Assembly: GCA_947500445.1 (NCBI GenBank)
Contig: CANMSB010000009.1
Location: 1 to 64,000 of the forward strand
Direction of reading: 5' to 3'
Origin: an uncultured Flavobacteriaceae bacterium
GTDB taxonomy: Bacteria > Bacteroidota > Bacteroidia > Flavobacteriales > Flavobacteriaceae
Length of the DNA: 64,000 nucleotides
Of this stretch, positions 17,628-25,904 are shown in pieces; the first letter of the stretch is position 1, and each line of letters starts with the position of its first letter. Both the position numbers and the translations under genes were made by a program. The notes beneath the pieces are model-generated. The model was not told the DNA's origin and ran no database searches. It was given only the letters and a program-made list of their open reading frames with translations.

Positions 17628-19022
17628 ATGCGTTATCAAATTCGTGCGTTATCGGCTTCTTTCTTGTTCAGTTGGTTGTTTTACGGTAAAAGTTTTGGCA
17701 TTAATGTGTTATTAATGGCCCTTATAGTAGTTGTTCTGTTGTGTACCGTTCGCAATTGGAAAACCATTCCATGGCGGTATGCCATTGCATACCTGTTTAC
17801 CGCGATTATGGTATTCATGGATGCCTCATCCTTCCATATATTGGTGCACCTGTTGTGTTTTGCCGCTTTTATCGGTACTACGGTGACCGTAAAAACCTCC
17901 TTGTACATTGCCACTTTTATCGGTTTTGTCCAGTCCTTTTTTGGTTATGTACTGGACTATATAACATTACGGGGGAAACCCAAAACGCTGCGCCCGGGAA
18001 CGACCAAAAATATTGGCACCTATGTTTTGGGGGCGGCGATCAGTATTTTGGCCATTTGTTTGTTCACTTGGTTATATAGCACGGCCAACCCGGTATTCGA
18101 GGCATTGGTACAACAGGTCGATTTTAGTGTTTTGAGCCTGCCAAGGCTAGTTTTCACCCTATTGGGGTACTTGTTGTTCCTGAATATCGGAACGTCGCGG
18201 CATCTGGAGGAACTGGTGGCTTTTGATGCCAATTGTGAAAACGCACTCAAGGCTCCTGACAAAGCGTTCTTGAGCGCGCGGGCCGGTACGCTAAAAAAGG
18301 AGTATACCGTCGGTACCATGGTCCTGGGCGTTTTAAACGTATTGTTGCTGCTGTTTTTAACTACCGATGTGATATACCTGACAGGCCCGTCCATATCGGA
18401 CAACGCCGCGTATTCCAGTTCGGTGCACCAAGGGTTGTATGCATTGGTGTTTTCTATTGTAATGGCCATCGGTACCATTTTATATTTCTTTAGGGGAAAC
18501 CTCAATTTTTTTAATACCAATGGCGCCCTACGGAAGTTGACCTATACCTGGTTGGTATGCAACCTGATACTGGTATTGACCACTTGGTACAAAAACTGGA
18601 TGTACGTTGCCGCATTGGGACTTACCTACAAACGGATCGGGGTGTTTGTCTATCTCCTGCTCACCGTATCCGGCCTTATTACTACCTATGTCAAGGTAGC
18701 ACATATTAGAAGTTTTTGGTACCTGGTACGTAGCAATACCGTCGTTTTTTTCAGTGTTTTGGTTTTGGCGACGGGCGTACCCTGGGATCGGACGATTACC
18801 TGGTACAATCTAAATCAGGTCGCTCGTCCCGATATTGCTTATTTGCTCGGTTTGAAAAACGGGCATTTACCGCAATTGTTCCGATACGGCAAAGCGCATA
18901 GTGGCCGTTTGATGCTTGATCAACAAACGGCGATCAATGAACGTTACACCGATTTTGTGTTGGCGGAAAAAGAAAAAACATGGCAGGAATATACCTGGTA
19001 CCAATTGGTAAAAAAACAATAG
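17628..19022 (+). CDS. DUF4153/DUF4173-like polytopic membrane protein
   Basis: 464 aa with about 11-12 hydrophobic segments. The SSVHQGLYALVFSIVMAIG stretch and the long C-terminal soluble tail (about 385-464) resemble the DUF4153/DUF4173 family. In flavobacteria these genes recur next to DUF1361 and small winged-helix genes, as seen here. Function is unestablished. It is followed 1 bp later by the 97-aa membrane protein gene, so the three genes to 20006 are almost certainly co-transcribed. Confidence 0.75.
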   Translation: MRYQIRALSASFLFSWLFYGKSFGINVLLMALIVVVLLCTVRNWKTIPWRYAIAYLFTAIMVFMDASSFHILVHLLCFAAFIGTTVTVKTSLYIATFIGFVQSFFGYVLDYITLRGKPKTLRPGTTKNIGTYVLGAAISILAICLFTWLYSTANPVFEALVQQVDFSVLSLPRLVFTLLGYLLFLNIGTSRHLEELVAFDANCENALKAPDKAFLSARAGTLKKEYTVGTMVLGVLNVLLLLFLTTDVIYLTGPSISDNAAYSSSVHQGLYALVFSIVMAIGTILYFFRGNLNFFNTNGALRKLTYTWLVCNLILVLTTWYKNWMYVAALGLTYKRIGVFVYLLLTVSGLITTYVKVAHIRSFWYLVRSNTVVFFSVLVLATGVPWDRTITWYNLNQVARPDIAYLLGLKNGHLPQLFRYGKAHSGRLMLDQQTAINERYTDFVLAEKEKTWQEYTWYQLVKKQ

Positions 19023-19023
19023 G

Positions 19024-19317
19024 ATGGACACACTGTTTCGCCATGGCATTAACAAATGCATCGCCTATGCCGCCATTGGGAATATTGCCATCATTAACCT
19101 AATGGTGCTCCTATACCAAATGGTGGATACCCTGGGCATGCGCTACCTGATATTGGGTTATTTGGTGTTTTCGATCGTTTTTATCTGCTTTACCACCTTT
19201 GCGATGTTCGTAAATACTTTGGCGAGTTTGAAAGCTTATCAAGAACACTTGATGGCCTTTTTTCTTTCCATTTTCCATGGAGCGCAATTGTATATCACCT
19301 TAACCTATTTTATCTGA
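19024..19317 (+). CDS. Small membrane protein (97 aa)
   Basis: Three hydrophobic stretches (about 13-35, 40-65 and 72-95) suggest an inner-membrane protein. The start lies 1 bp after the upstream stop and the stop overlaps the next ATG (TGATG at 19315-19319), which implies translational coupling with the DUF1361 gene. No family was recognised beyond its place in the DUF4153-DUF1361 cluster. Confidence 0.75.
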   Translation: MDTLFRHGINKCIAYAAIGNIAIINLMVLLYQMVDTLGMRYLILGYLVFSIVFICFTTFAMFVNTLASLKAYQEHLMAFFLSIFHGAQLYITLTYFI

Positions 19318-20006
19318 TGTTTGCAAAAACTACTTTACTATCGAGCACCTTCCGAATAAGGGGCGCATGGAGCTCCCTTTTGGGTTTTGTGCTGTTTTGT
19401 TTATGCCTGTTATTGTTTCGGGTATGGTTGACGGGGCGTTTGTTTTTTCTTTTCCTGGTTTGGAACTTGTTCCTGGCCATTGTACCCTACTTGTGCACCA
19501 GCTTCCTAAGGCTTCGCCGATGGCGGAACATGCGAACCATCCCCTTTTTTACGGTACTGGGCTGTTGGTTGCTTTTTTTGCCGAACAGTCCGTATATAAT
19601 TACCGATCTGATCCACCTACAGAACGAGCTGTCCGTTTTTCCCTGGTACGATCTTTTTTTGGTCTTTGTTTTTGCGTTTACCGGACTACTTTTCGGAATA
19701 CTATCGCTTTGGGACGTATATCAAATGCTTCAAGAGCGGTTTTCGGAAGCATTTTCCAAGGTCTGCCTGTTTATCGTTTGTTTTTTATGCGGATATGGCA
19801 TTTACCTCGGACGGTTCTTACGCTTCAATTCATGGGACGTGGTCAGCGATCCGCTCGCTTTGGCATTGGCCATTGGAAATAGTATGGGGGAACCACGCAT
19901 GTGGTTCGTTACCTTGGCTTTTGGCGGGTTTTTATCCCTATTGTTACTATGGGGAACCGCAATGATGCGAACGATAGGGCGTACGGTCAGCAGCAGTTCC
20001 GATTGA
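19317..20006 (+). CDS. DUF1361 family membrane protein
   Basis: 229 aa with six hydrophobic segments. The family signature LLFLPNSPYIITDLIHL is present, followed by the YLGRFLRFNSWDV motif. DUF1361 proteins are widespread integral membrane proteins with no assigned activity. It is translationally coupled to the upstream gene by a TGATG overlap. Its last 20 nt overlap the 3' end of the convergent gene at 19987-20298. Confidence 0.85.
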   Translation: MFAKTTLLSSTFRIRGAWSSLLGFVLFCLCLLLFRVWLTGRLFFLFLVWNLFLAIVPYLCTSFLRLRRWRNMRTIPFFTVLGCWLLFLPNSPYIITDLIHLQNELSVFPWYDLFLVFVFAFTGLLFGILSLWDVYQMLQERFSEAFSKVCLFIVCFLCGYGIYLGRFLRFNSWDVVSDPLALALAIGNSMGEPRMWFVTLAFGGFLSLLLLWGTAMMRTIGRTVSSSSD

Positions 20007-20298
20007 TTTCCATATCAAAATCAGCTTCAATGCCTTGTATGTATTCCAAAGGGGTTTGGGCAGAAAAGGAGATCCGTTTTGTGATCATGTCGATATCGAA
20101 ATGGAAACGGGACAGGTCGCCGTCGAATTCGGTATCCAATCGTTTTAGTAAAAAACGGGTGATTTTTGGCCGTAACCGATATTCCAGCTCAACGCAAAAA
20201 CGTTTTAGTTTTTCGTCGGTATCGTCATTCAGTTTCCAGTGGAAGGTCATGGGCCGTAACGGATAAATAGCCTTACAATATAAGTTTTTTACATACAT
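19987..20298 (-). CDS. Hypothetical protein (103 aa), 3'-overlapping DUF1361
   Basis: Hydrophilic 103-aa protein with no signal. The composition (KLNDDTDEKLKRFCVELEYRLRPK, TKRISFSAQTPLEYIQGIEADFDMEI) looks like a real beta/alpha protein rather than a shadow frame. It overlaps the convergent DUF1361 gene by 20 nt. Family unknown. The next 340 bp on the plus side have no gene but hold the palindromic element at 20313-20472. Confidence 0.62.
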   Translation of the reverse strand: MYVKNLYCKAIYPLRPMTFHWKLNDDTDEKLKRFCVELEYRLRPKITRFLLKRLDTEFDGDLSRFHFDIDMITKRISFSAQTPLEYIQGIEADFDMEINRNCC

Positions 20299-20312
20299 GT
20301 TGCCACATATTA

Positions 20313-20472
20313 TACCATTTTAACTTTGAAATGGCATGTATAGAAATGGAATTATTTTTTAGTTGTTCAAGGCAAAAAATGGAAGCATAGCCTTAGCTAC
20401 GTTTCTATTTTTTAACGAAGAACAGCTGAAAAAGAAACCGTTTATTAGTGCTATTTCATGGTTAAAATGGTA
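20313..20472. repeat. Palindromic intergenic element (MITE/REP-like), ~160 bp
   Basis: Terminal inverted repeats of 24 bp match at 21 positions: TACCATTTTAAC at 20313 and its complement GTTAAAATGGTA ending at 20472. Inside, AGTTGTTC (20361-20368) pairs with GAACAGCT (20420-20427), AAAAAATGGAA pairs with TTTCTATTTTTT, and the stem continues through GC/GU pairs to a loop near 20391-20394. As RNA it would form one long hairpin. A third inverted pair joins GAAATGGAATTA (20343) with TAATTCCATTTC (20502). No coding content. Confidence 0.7.
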
Positions 20473-20639
20473 TTCAACCGAATTAAATCGTTTTTTCGGT
20501 GTAATTCCATTTCATTCATGGCAATGACATTATGCAGTGGAAGGAGGAAGTGAAAAAAGGGGGCAAAACGGACGTTTTAACGACAGTAAAACAGCTTCTG
20601 TTTGAAGCAAAACAGGACCATATGCCGCTTGCCCTGGTT

Positions 20640-21845
20640 TTAAGAACCTACATAATCTTTCAAATAGGCGTAGCGTTCGGTCAACTTTCCGTTTTGGGTC
20701 ATTCGCGCGCGTTCCAAAATACCGTCTTTATCACCATTATAAAAAGCGGGGATCACATGTTTTACAAAGGCCTCGCCAAAACCCACGCTGGCATCCCTTG
20801 GGAGTTCGCAGGGTAGGTTGTCCACCGCCATAACCGCTACGGTACCTTCTCTTTTGAAATCTGCTTCCGTTTCGGTTTGGGGGTCATACCCATATATAGG
20901 GTCGGCAATGGTAGAAGGGCGGATGGTGGTGGCTACCGGGCCATCGATATCGCAACTGACGTCTGCGACCACGCCAATCTTAAAATCGTCCTTTTTGGCA
21001 TCTTCCCGGGTAAACAGGTAGGGGGCGCCCTGCCCATAAAAGTGACCCGCAATATAGAAATCGCTTACCCGTGCAAAACGATAGAAATTGGAACGATATT
21101 CTTGGGGATTTGCAAAAAAATCGGCTTTGTTTCCGCGTACGCCATCCTTTCGTTTGTTGTATTCGGAGGCATCTATTTGGCAGTATACGGGTTGGTCGAA
21201 TTCATGTTCCAGGTAGTCGCCAACGTTCACCCTTTTAAGGTCCATGGCATCGAGTATTTCGCGGGCGCCATTACCAACGCGTCCGCGTCCCGTAAGGATA
21301 ATTTTTATGTTGGGGAGGGTCAACTTGCGCAATTCGGCGATCAAGGCGTTCTGGTCGGGAAGGGTTTCCGCCTTGGGCAACGCGAACGTACCATGCTTTA
21401 GGCCATACGCCCGAAAACCGTTATAGGCGCCGACAATACCGGCGTAGCGCCCAAAGGCCACCAACCGTATGCCGTTGGTATTGGTAATGACCTCGTGGTC
21501 GTATAATTCGATATTTTTATCCAATATGGCCCGTAACAGGTCGCGATTGTACGGCTGTTTTTTAATGGTATGTGAAAAGAAAAAGTATTTTTTATTGGGA
21601 AGCAATGCCGCTATGGGAACTTCTTTAACGCCCAGCAGTACATCACATTTTTCCATTTCGGATGCTACGGTAAATCCTTTGCTACGGTATTCGGAGTCGC
21701 TAAACGTGCGAATGGGGGAAGGCTCCACGATAATGGAGGCTTCGGAATGGGTATTGGTTACCGCTGCACAGGCTTCGGGGGATAGGACGACCCGACGGTC
21801 CGGCGGATTTTTACGTTCGCGAATGATTCCAAACTTCATAGACAT
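20640..21845 (-). CDS. NAD(P)-dependent AlaDH / saccharopine dehydrogenase-like enzyme
   Basis: The start at 21845 (MSMKFGIIRERKNPPDRRV, 401 aa) or 21839 matches the AlaDH/PNT N-terminal fold, where RExxxPxxRRV is conserved. The Rossmann region is KIILTGRGRVGNGAREIL. VVADVSCDIDGPVATTI matches the lysine-forming saccharopine dehydrogenase branch. These enzymes oxidise amino-acid-derived substrates with NAD. In Bacteroidota this branch is annotated as alanine dehydrogenase or saccharopine dehydrogenase without biochemical proof. It is encoded alone. Confidence 0.82.
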   Translation of the reverse strand: MSMKFGIIRERKNPPDRRVVLSPEACAAVTNTHSEASIIVEPSPIRTFSDSEYRSKGFTVASEMEKCDVLLGVKEVPIAALLPNKKYFFFSHTIKKQPYNRDLLRAILDKNIELYDHEVITNTNGIRLVAFGRYAGIVGAYNGFRAYGLKHGTFALPKAETLPDQNALIAELRKLTLPNIKIILTGRGRVGNGAREILDAMDLKRVNVGDYLEHEFDQPVYCQIDASEYNKRKDGVRGNKADFFANPQEYRSNFYRFARVSDFYIAGHFYGQGAPYLFTREDAKKDDFKIGVVADVSCDIDGPVATTIRPSTIADPIYGYDPQTETEADFKREGTVAVMAVDNLPCELPRDASVGFGEAFVKHVIPAFYNGDKDGILERARMTQNGKLTERYAYLKDYVGS

Positions 21846-22020
21846 GTGGTTTTGTAACTTCCTTGCCGCTAAGGGTTTCAAATGTAACGGATGGCAGGGG
21901 CTTGGCAAAACTTTTTTTGGAATACTTTTTGGGGTATCTTTACTGCTTCGTTCGTACGCAACATCGGCCAGGGTCGGTGTTTTGAACGGTCTTTGGTTCG
22001 GCTGTTGTTAGTACAATGGT

Positions 22021-22140
22021 GGCCGCGTTAGGGATAGCAGCGGTTACCCCGCAGCCTTTGGAGTTGCGCGGAGCGAAAACGGAGAAGGGGAGGAGTAGGA
22101 GCGGATAGCCCGCCCCGAGCGGTGACGCGAGGGAAACGCC
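22021..22140 (+). ncRNA. Candidate structured RNA upstream of tmRNA (Flavo-1-like guess)
   Basis: A GC-rich island in the AT-richer spacer contains GCGTTAGGGAT near its start and GGGAAACGCC at its end (GCGTT 22025-22029 pairs with AACGC 22134-22138), with GCGGATAGCCCG inside. The order GTTAGGGA...GCGG-ATAGCCCG...AACGCCC recurs in flavobacterial intergenic regions and may be the Flavo-1 RNA. The name is from memory and not verified. The rest of 21846-22223 has no gene. Confidence 0.4.
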
Positions 22141-22171
22141 CCGATCATTAATGTTCATTGAAAAAAATAAG

Positions 22172-22218
22172 CGGTATCGATGCAATTCGTTCTTGCCTTT
22201 GCAGGAATTGCGATACCG
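22172..22218 (+). promoter_or_regulatory. Hairpin and possible promoter immediately upstream of ssrA
   Basis: CGGTATCGATGCAATTC (22172) pairs with GAATTGCGATACCG (ending 22218), leaving a 3-nt bulge and a loop that carries TTGCCTTTGC (22193-22202). That sequence resembles the TAnnTTTG -7 element, placing initiation shortly before the mature tmRNA 5' end at 22224. The hairpin may be a precursor-processing signal or coincide with the promoter. Confidence 0.4.
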
Positions 22219-22223
22219 GTTAA

Positions 22224-22619
22224 GGGGCCGACTGGTTTTGACAGCGAGACCAATGGCAATGTAAGCATGTCGAGCGCTGGGATACAGCTCGTTAATCTCA
22301 TATTTCACACTTTTAATTGGCGATAATAACTACGCTCTTGCCGCTTAATCTGAATTATAGTAAGATTTAGCCTCGTCCTTACTAGGTAGGGAAGCGAGAT
22401 GTTCCTGAATAGCCTCTGTCGACGGCGATTCAATCCGGAGCACCATAAATGTCGATATAAGGCCGTTAGCGCTTCGATAGCGGCACCAAAACCTTAAGAA
22501 GCTAAGCGTTCGTTAGGCCGTTTCCGGTCAGGCGTGCGTCGAAAATCAAGCGGAAACTATGCATGTAGAAAGCACTGGCATTGCTTGTTTGGACGAGGGT
22601 TCGAATCCCTCCGGCTCCA
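22224..22619 (+). ncRNA. ssrA: tmRNA (transfer-messenger RNA)
   Basis: One-piece tmRNA. The 5' GGGGCCG (22224-22230) pairs with CGGCTCC (22612-22618) in the acceptor stem. The 3' T-arm GAGGGTTCGAATCCCTC is clear. The tag frame at 22319-22348 reads GDNNYALAA-stop, very close to the GENNYALAA-type tags of Bacteroidota. It rescues stalled ribosomes and adds the degradation tag. CCA is not encoded (the sequence continues ACTT), so it must be added after transcription. The 3' end is followed by a UUCG-loop terminator. Confidence 0.96.
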
Positions 22620-22627
22620 CTTCAAAA

Positions 22628-22649
22628 ACTACCTTCGGGTGGTTTTTTG
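22628..22649 (+). terminator. ssrA terminator, copy 1
   Basis: ACTACC-TTCG-GGTGGT hairpin with a stable UUCG loop, followed by a T-run. It is placed 9 nt after the tmRNA 3' end. Confidence 0.85.
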
Positions 22650-22757
22650 CGTTCCGCCTACGGGATTCGAAGGCCAGCGCGGCAGTCCCGCTCCTTCGCT
22701 AAAAAGGTCCACCGGACTTTTTCTTAACGCTCGGCCGTCTCCGGCTCCACTTCAAAA

Positions 22758-22779
22758 ACCACCTTCGGGTGGTTTTTTT
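22758..22779 (+). terminator. Terminator, copy 2 (duplicated)
   Basis: ACCACC-TTCG-GGTGGT with a T-run. It repeats the first terminator with one compensating improvement (CC for CT) that perfects the stem. Confidence 0.8.
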
Positions 22780-23006
22780 CGTTTTACCTGCGGGCTTCGA
22801 AGGCCAGCGCGGCAGTCCCCTACTTTTAAAGAGCGCACAAAAATCTAGCATAAGAAATGTTCATGGTATTCGATATTCTGGTTTTGGTTAAACATATAGT
22901 TTGTTATATACTGAGGTAACTAAAACGTATGTATGATTTCTATTGACGTATGGATTGAAAAAAGTAATCTGAAATTTCAATACTTGGATTATCATTTTTT
23001 TTAAAC

Positions 23007-23171
23007 CTAGGGTGTTGCCATGTGAATAGCGCTTACCTCTCTTTCAGGTACATAAACAGGCCCATTTTGTCCCATTATTTCTATAAACCCATCTTTACAA
23101 GGTGGCGAGTCGTTTTCGCAACCTAACAATCCCATTCCAAAAATAATTAGCAATAACATTCTTTTTAACAT
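23007..23171 (-). CDS. Small lipoprotein (54 aa)
   Basis: An ATG at 23171 preceded by GGAGG opens MLKRMLLLIIFGMGLLGC, a textbook lipoprotein signal with lipobox LLGC (Cys18). The mature peptide is 37 residues, has one further cysteine, and ends IHMATP. A strong purine-rich ribosome-binding site, rare in this genome, supports the start. No family is recognised. The flanking 22820-23006 and 23172-23448 show no other gene. Confidence 0.68.
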   Translation of the reverse strand: MLKRMLLLIIFGMGLLGCENDSPPCKDGFIEIMGQNGPVYVPEREVSAIHMATP

Positions 23172-23448
23172 CCTCCTTTATTCGAACTTTAAATAAAAAT
23201 TTCTATTGGATAGAATAATTGATTTCCGATCGTAATGAGTTTGATAGTATTAAAATCACCGATATATTCTAACATCTAGCACTATGTATAGCTGATTTGT
23301 CGCTTCCGGCCATTGCAAAGCTTTTATATTCCATTGGGCTAAATACCCCCACCTCAATTCCCTTTTATTCAATGGCAAAATAACAATATCCGTTTTTGAA
23401 GGACGGCATAAGCCAGGCGCTTTTTATAACTAACTGCTTGGATATTTT

Positions 23449-24036
23449 TCAAGACTTCTGATCTGCCTTAAATGCAGCAAGCCCTTGTACGGTTCCTTTG
23501 ATACATTCGCAAGGCGTTGGTCCTCCTTCCCAAGCCCCTTCACAGGGTTTTGCAATGAGTTCCGGCCGATTTTGACGGATCCATTCCTTGCCCTCGTAGT
23601 AGATGTCGGGGTCGTTCGAGGAAGTCTCCACTGATAGGATCTTCCTTTCCTCCACGATCAAATGAAAGGTGTCCGTTACGTTCAATGCCAATTCAAGTGC
23701 CTGCATCAGATCATCTTTTACCATCACAGGACATAGTACCAGGGAGTCGTTCTTTTGAATACATGGAAACCGCTGTAGCACCTCGTAGTTGCCACATTCT
23801 GCCCATTTTTGATAATACAAAATAGAGGGCCATGATTTTTTAGCTTGGCTAAGGGATGCTTGTAAAGAGTCACTGTCAAAGGAATAAAAGGCATCGATAA
23901 AGGCGTTGGCAATGGTAATGGAACTGTTTTTAGAAATGGTAGTTTCGGCCTTGGTTCCATTTTTACATCCGACTAAGAACAGCAATATTAGGAATACGAT
24001 AGGGGTACATTTAACGGTCTTTTTTAACTTGATCAT
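23449..24036 (-). CDS. Hypothetical lipoprotein (195 aa)
   Basis: The start at 24036 gives MIKLKKTVKCTPIVFLILLF ending in the lipobox LVGC. The mature part begins with a helical segment (ITIANAFIDAFYSFDSDSLQASLS) resembling the opening of NTF2/SnoaL-like folds, followed by a Cys-rich half (AECGNYEVLQRFPC, KPCEGAWEGGPTPCECI). The closing CEC motif and paired cysteines suggest disulfides. Function is unknown. Confidence 0.72.
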   Translation of the reverse strand: MIKLKKTVKCTPIVFLILLFLVGCKNGTKAETTISKNSSITIANAFIDAFYSFDSDSLQASLSQAKKSWPSILYYQKWAECGNYEVLQRFPCIQKNDSLVLCPVMVKDDLMQALELALNVTDTFHLIVEERKILSVETSSNDPDIYYEGKEWIRQNRPELIAKPCEGAWEGGPTPCECIKGTVQGLAAFKADQKS

Positions 24037-24253
24037 GATGGTTGTAATAATTGGTAAATGCATCCTAGTGCTCGAGAAGTTAACAATATTTCTTTATTCA
24101 CGAACCATTGGAACGTTGTTCTTCTTAAAATCTAAACTTGTAGCGCTACCGACTTCATAGGTTTGCACAGTATCGCTCCGTTTTCGTTTACGCTTTTCTG
24201 TAAAACAAGAAAGGGATTTATGCTATTTTTGGATAGACCATTAACCGACCCTC

Positions 24254-25066
24254 ATGATAAAAAGACTCCTTTTTTTAAGTGCGTTATGCTTTCACTTTGC
24301 CGTTTTTTCCCAAACCAATGAACTTACCCTAATTTCTTGGAACATCCGGGATTTTGGAAAAACCAAAAGTAGTGAGGAGCTGAACAAAATCGCTGATATT
24401 GTAAGGGATGCCGATATTTTGGCGATCCAGGAGGTGGTCGCCGGCTTTGGTGGGGCGCAGGCCGTGGCCAAACTGTCGGATGTTTTGAATAGGAAGGGCG
24501 CGCAATGGGATTACGTCATTAGTGACGCGACCCACAGTACCAAATATGTGACCGAACGCTACGCCTTTATTTGGAAAACCAAACACATAAAAATAAAGGA
24601 CAGGGGCGAATTGATCGCTGCTTTGGATCGAGAAATCGATCGGGAGCCGTACCTCATGTATTTTTATGTGAACGGTAAAAAGTTCGCTATCCTTAACTTT
24701 CATTCCCGTCCATTTAATAAAAATCCCGAAGCCGAGATAGAGGCGTTGACCGCCCATATCTGCGATTCGATAACAGCGCCCGTAATTTTAGCGGGCGATT
24801 TTAACGTGGACGAGAAAAAACCAGTATTCGATCGTTTTAAAAAAGCCGGTTTTACCACGGCGATCACCGGCCAAAAAACGACGCTTAAAAAGGTTTGCAG
24901 TAAAAAAAGTTATTTGAACTATGCGATCGACAATGTTTTTTGTTCAAAAGCGATCCGGAAGGTAGACGGCGGTGTTATCGATTTTGTACGCTTTTGCGAA
25001 GACTTGGAAAAGGCCCGAAAACTATCGGACCATTTGCCGGTGTTTTTGCGGTTTGATTTTAGGTGA
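24254..25066 (+). CDS. Secreted endonuclease/exonuclease/phosphatase (DNase I-like) family protein
   Basis: 270 aa with a signal peptide (MIKRLLFLSALCFHFAVFSQ). The EEP fold motifs are complete: LTLISWNIRDFG, ILAIQEVVAG (catalytic Glu), ILNFHSRPF, PVILAGDFNVDE (Asp/Asn pair) and the terminal LSDHLPVFLRF (catalytic Asp-His). Secreted members are DNases or phosphodiesterases. A TATTTTTG (-7-like) motif lies at 24224-24231. The 3' end converges on the AT-rich operon with 12 bp between stops. Confidence 0.88.
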   Translation: MIKRLLFLSALCFHFAVFSQTNELTLISWNIRDFGKTKSSEELNKIADIVRDADILAIQEVVAGFGGAQAVAKLSDVLNRKGAQWDYVISDATHSTKYVTERYAFIWKTKHIKIKDRGELIAALDREIDREPYLMYFYVNGKKFAILNFHSRPFNKNPEAEIEALTAHICDSITAPVILAGDFNVDEKKPVFDRFKKAGFTTAITGQKTTLKKVCSKKSYLNYAIDNVFCSKAIRKVDGGVIDFVRFCEDLEKARKLSDHLPVFLRFDFR

Positions 25067-25078
25067 TTTTATTAAATG

Positions 25079-25897
25079 TCAAAATCCAAAAAATCCTTTT
25101 TTGATCTTGTCCCCCTTTTTTAAAGCTCTTAACTCAGTAATAAAAGAGGTGTCCAAGCTTGATATTAATTTGTATATCTGAGATAAATTCAATTTTAATT
25201 CTTCATCTATATGTTCTATCTTATTTGCTAGGAATTTTATTTGATTGTCTTGGAGCATATGCTTTAATTGCTTGCTGGTATCCTCTGTAATAGTAGTTAT
25301 GGCCTCTCTGTTAATTTCTAATGTTTCTGAGATGGTTTTTTCACCGTTTACTGCAATTTGTTGGATTTTATCATTAGTGGTCTTTTGGACCATGGAAAGA
25401 ACATCTTCGATTTCAATTTTAATATCTTTCAAACTTTTTTCATAATTGGATATTGACATTTTAATTTTACCATATACCTTTTCTAATGCCTCGTTGCTGT
25501 TTTCCAAAAGTGGCTTCAGTTCTTGGTTCTTTGTGATATTGATATTTGTATTTTCTACTAGTTTCCCCAACAAGTCATTGTTCTTTCTCAGTAATTGAGT
25601 CATCGAACGGTAATCTGATTTTATAAAAGAGGTGAGTTCATTGAATTTTTTGGTGTTCTGACGGCTGAAATCGTTTGCACTATGGTTTAGTTTTTTCAAT
25701 ATGGTATTTGATTCGTTGTAATGAACGGTCAGGTCTGATTCTATCAAACGAATACTCTGAGTGAACAACGAATCTATTTTATATAATTGATCTGAAATAT
25801 AATTGTGATTGTTCTGTTTGTATGCATCAAGATATTTCTTTAGCAAATAGAGCACCAAGAAGTGCGTGATAAGTAATAATAAGATTAGGTAAATCAT
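25079..25897 (-). CDS. Membrane-anchored coiled-coil protein (last gene of NTPase operon)
   Basis: 272 aa. One N-terminal transmembrane helix (residues 2-20, MIYLILLLLITHFLVLYLL) is followed by a long polar helical region rich in N, K, E, S with heptad-like spacing (for example YKIDSLFTQSIRLIESDL and NINITKNQELKPLLENSNEALEKVYGKI). The layout resembles RmuC- or MCP-like scaffolds, but no such motif is present. The N-terminal helix without a signal site suggests a tether whose coiled coil projects from the membrane. It is 7 bp after the preceding gene, so co-transcribed. Confidence 0.8.
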   Translation of the reverse strand: MIYLILLLLITHFLVLYLLKKYLDAYKQNNHNYISDQLYKIDSLFTQSIRLIESDLTVHYNESNTILKKLNHSANDFSRQNTKKFNELTSFIKSDYRSMTQLLRKNNDLLGKLVENTNINITKNQELKPLLENSNEALEKVYGKIKMSISNYEKSLKDIKIEIEDVLSMVQKTTNDKIQQIAVNGEKTISETLEINREAITTITEDTSKQLKHMLQDNQIKFLANKIEHIDEELKLNLSQIYKLISSLDTSFITELRALKKGDKIKKGFFGF

Positions 25898-25904
25898 TTT
25901 GCCT

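Larger units (their letters stand above)
22609..22819. repeat. Duplicated ssrA 3' end plus terminator (81 bp, 130 bp apart)
   Basis: Copy 1 (22609-22689) starts in the last 11 nt of tmRNA (CTCCGGCTCCA) and covers the terminator and GAAGGCCAGCGCGGCAGTCCC. Copy 2 (22739-22819) repeats it at 74 of 81 positions. The copied acceptor-stem strand CCGGCTCCA is kept exactly. ssrA 3' ends are frequent integrase target sites, so this may be an attachment-site duplicate; a simple tandem duplication or a tRNA-trailer repeat are alternatives. Confidence 0.75.

Noticed and set aside
20532-20816. Open frame of about 94 codons on the plus strand
   Set aside because: Its second half is antisense to the dehydrogenase gene and its first part shows no domain or start signal.
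22534-22848. Open frame of about 100 codons
   Set aside because: It runs through the tmRNA 3' half and the duplicated terminator, both of which explain the sequence.
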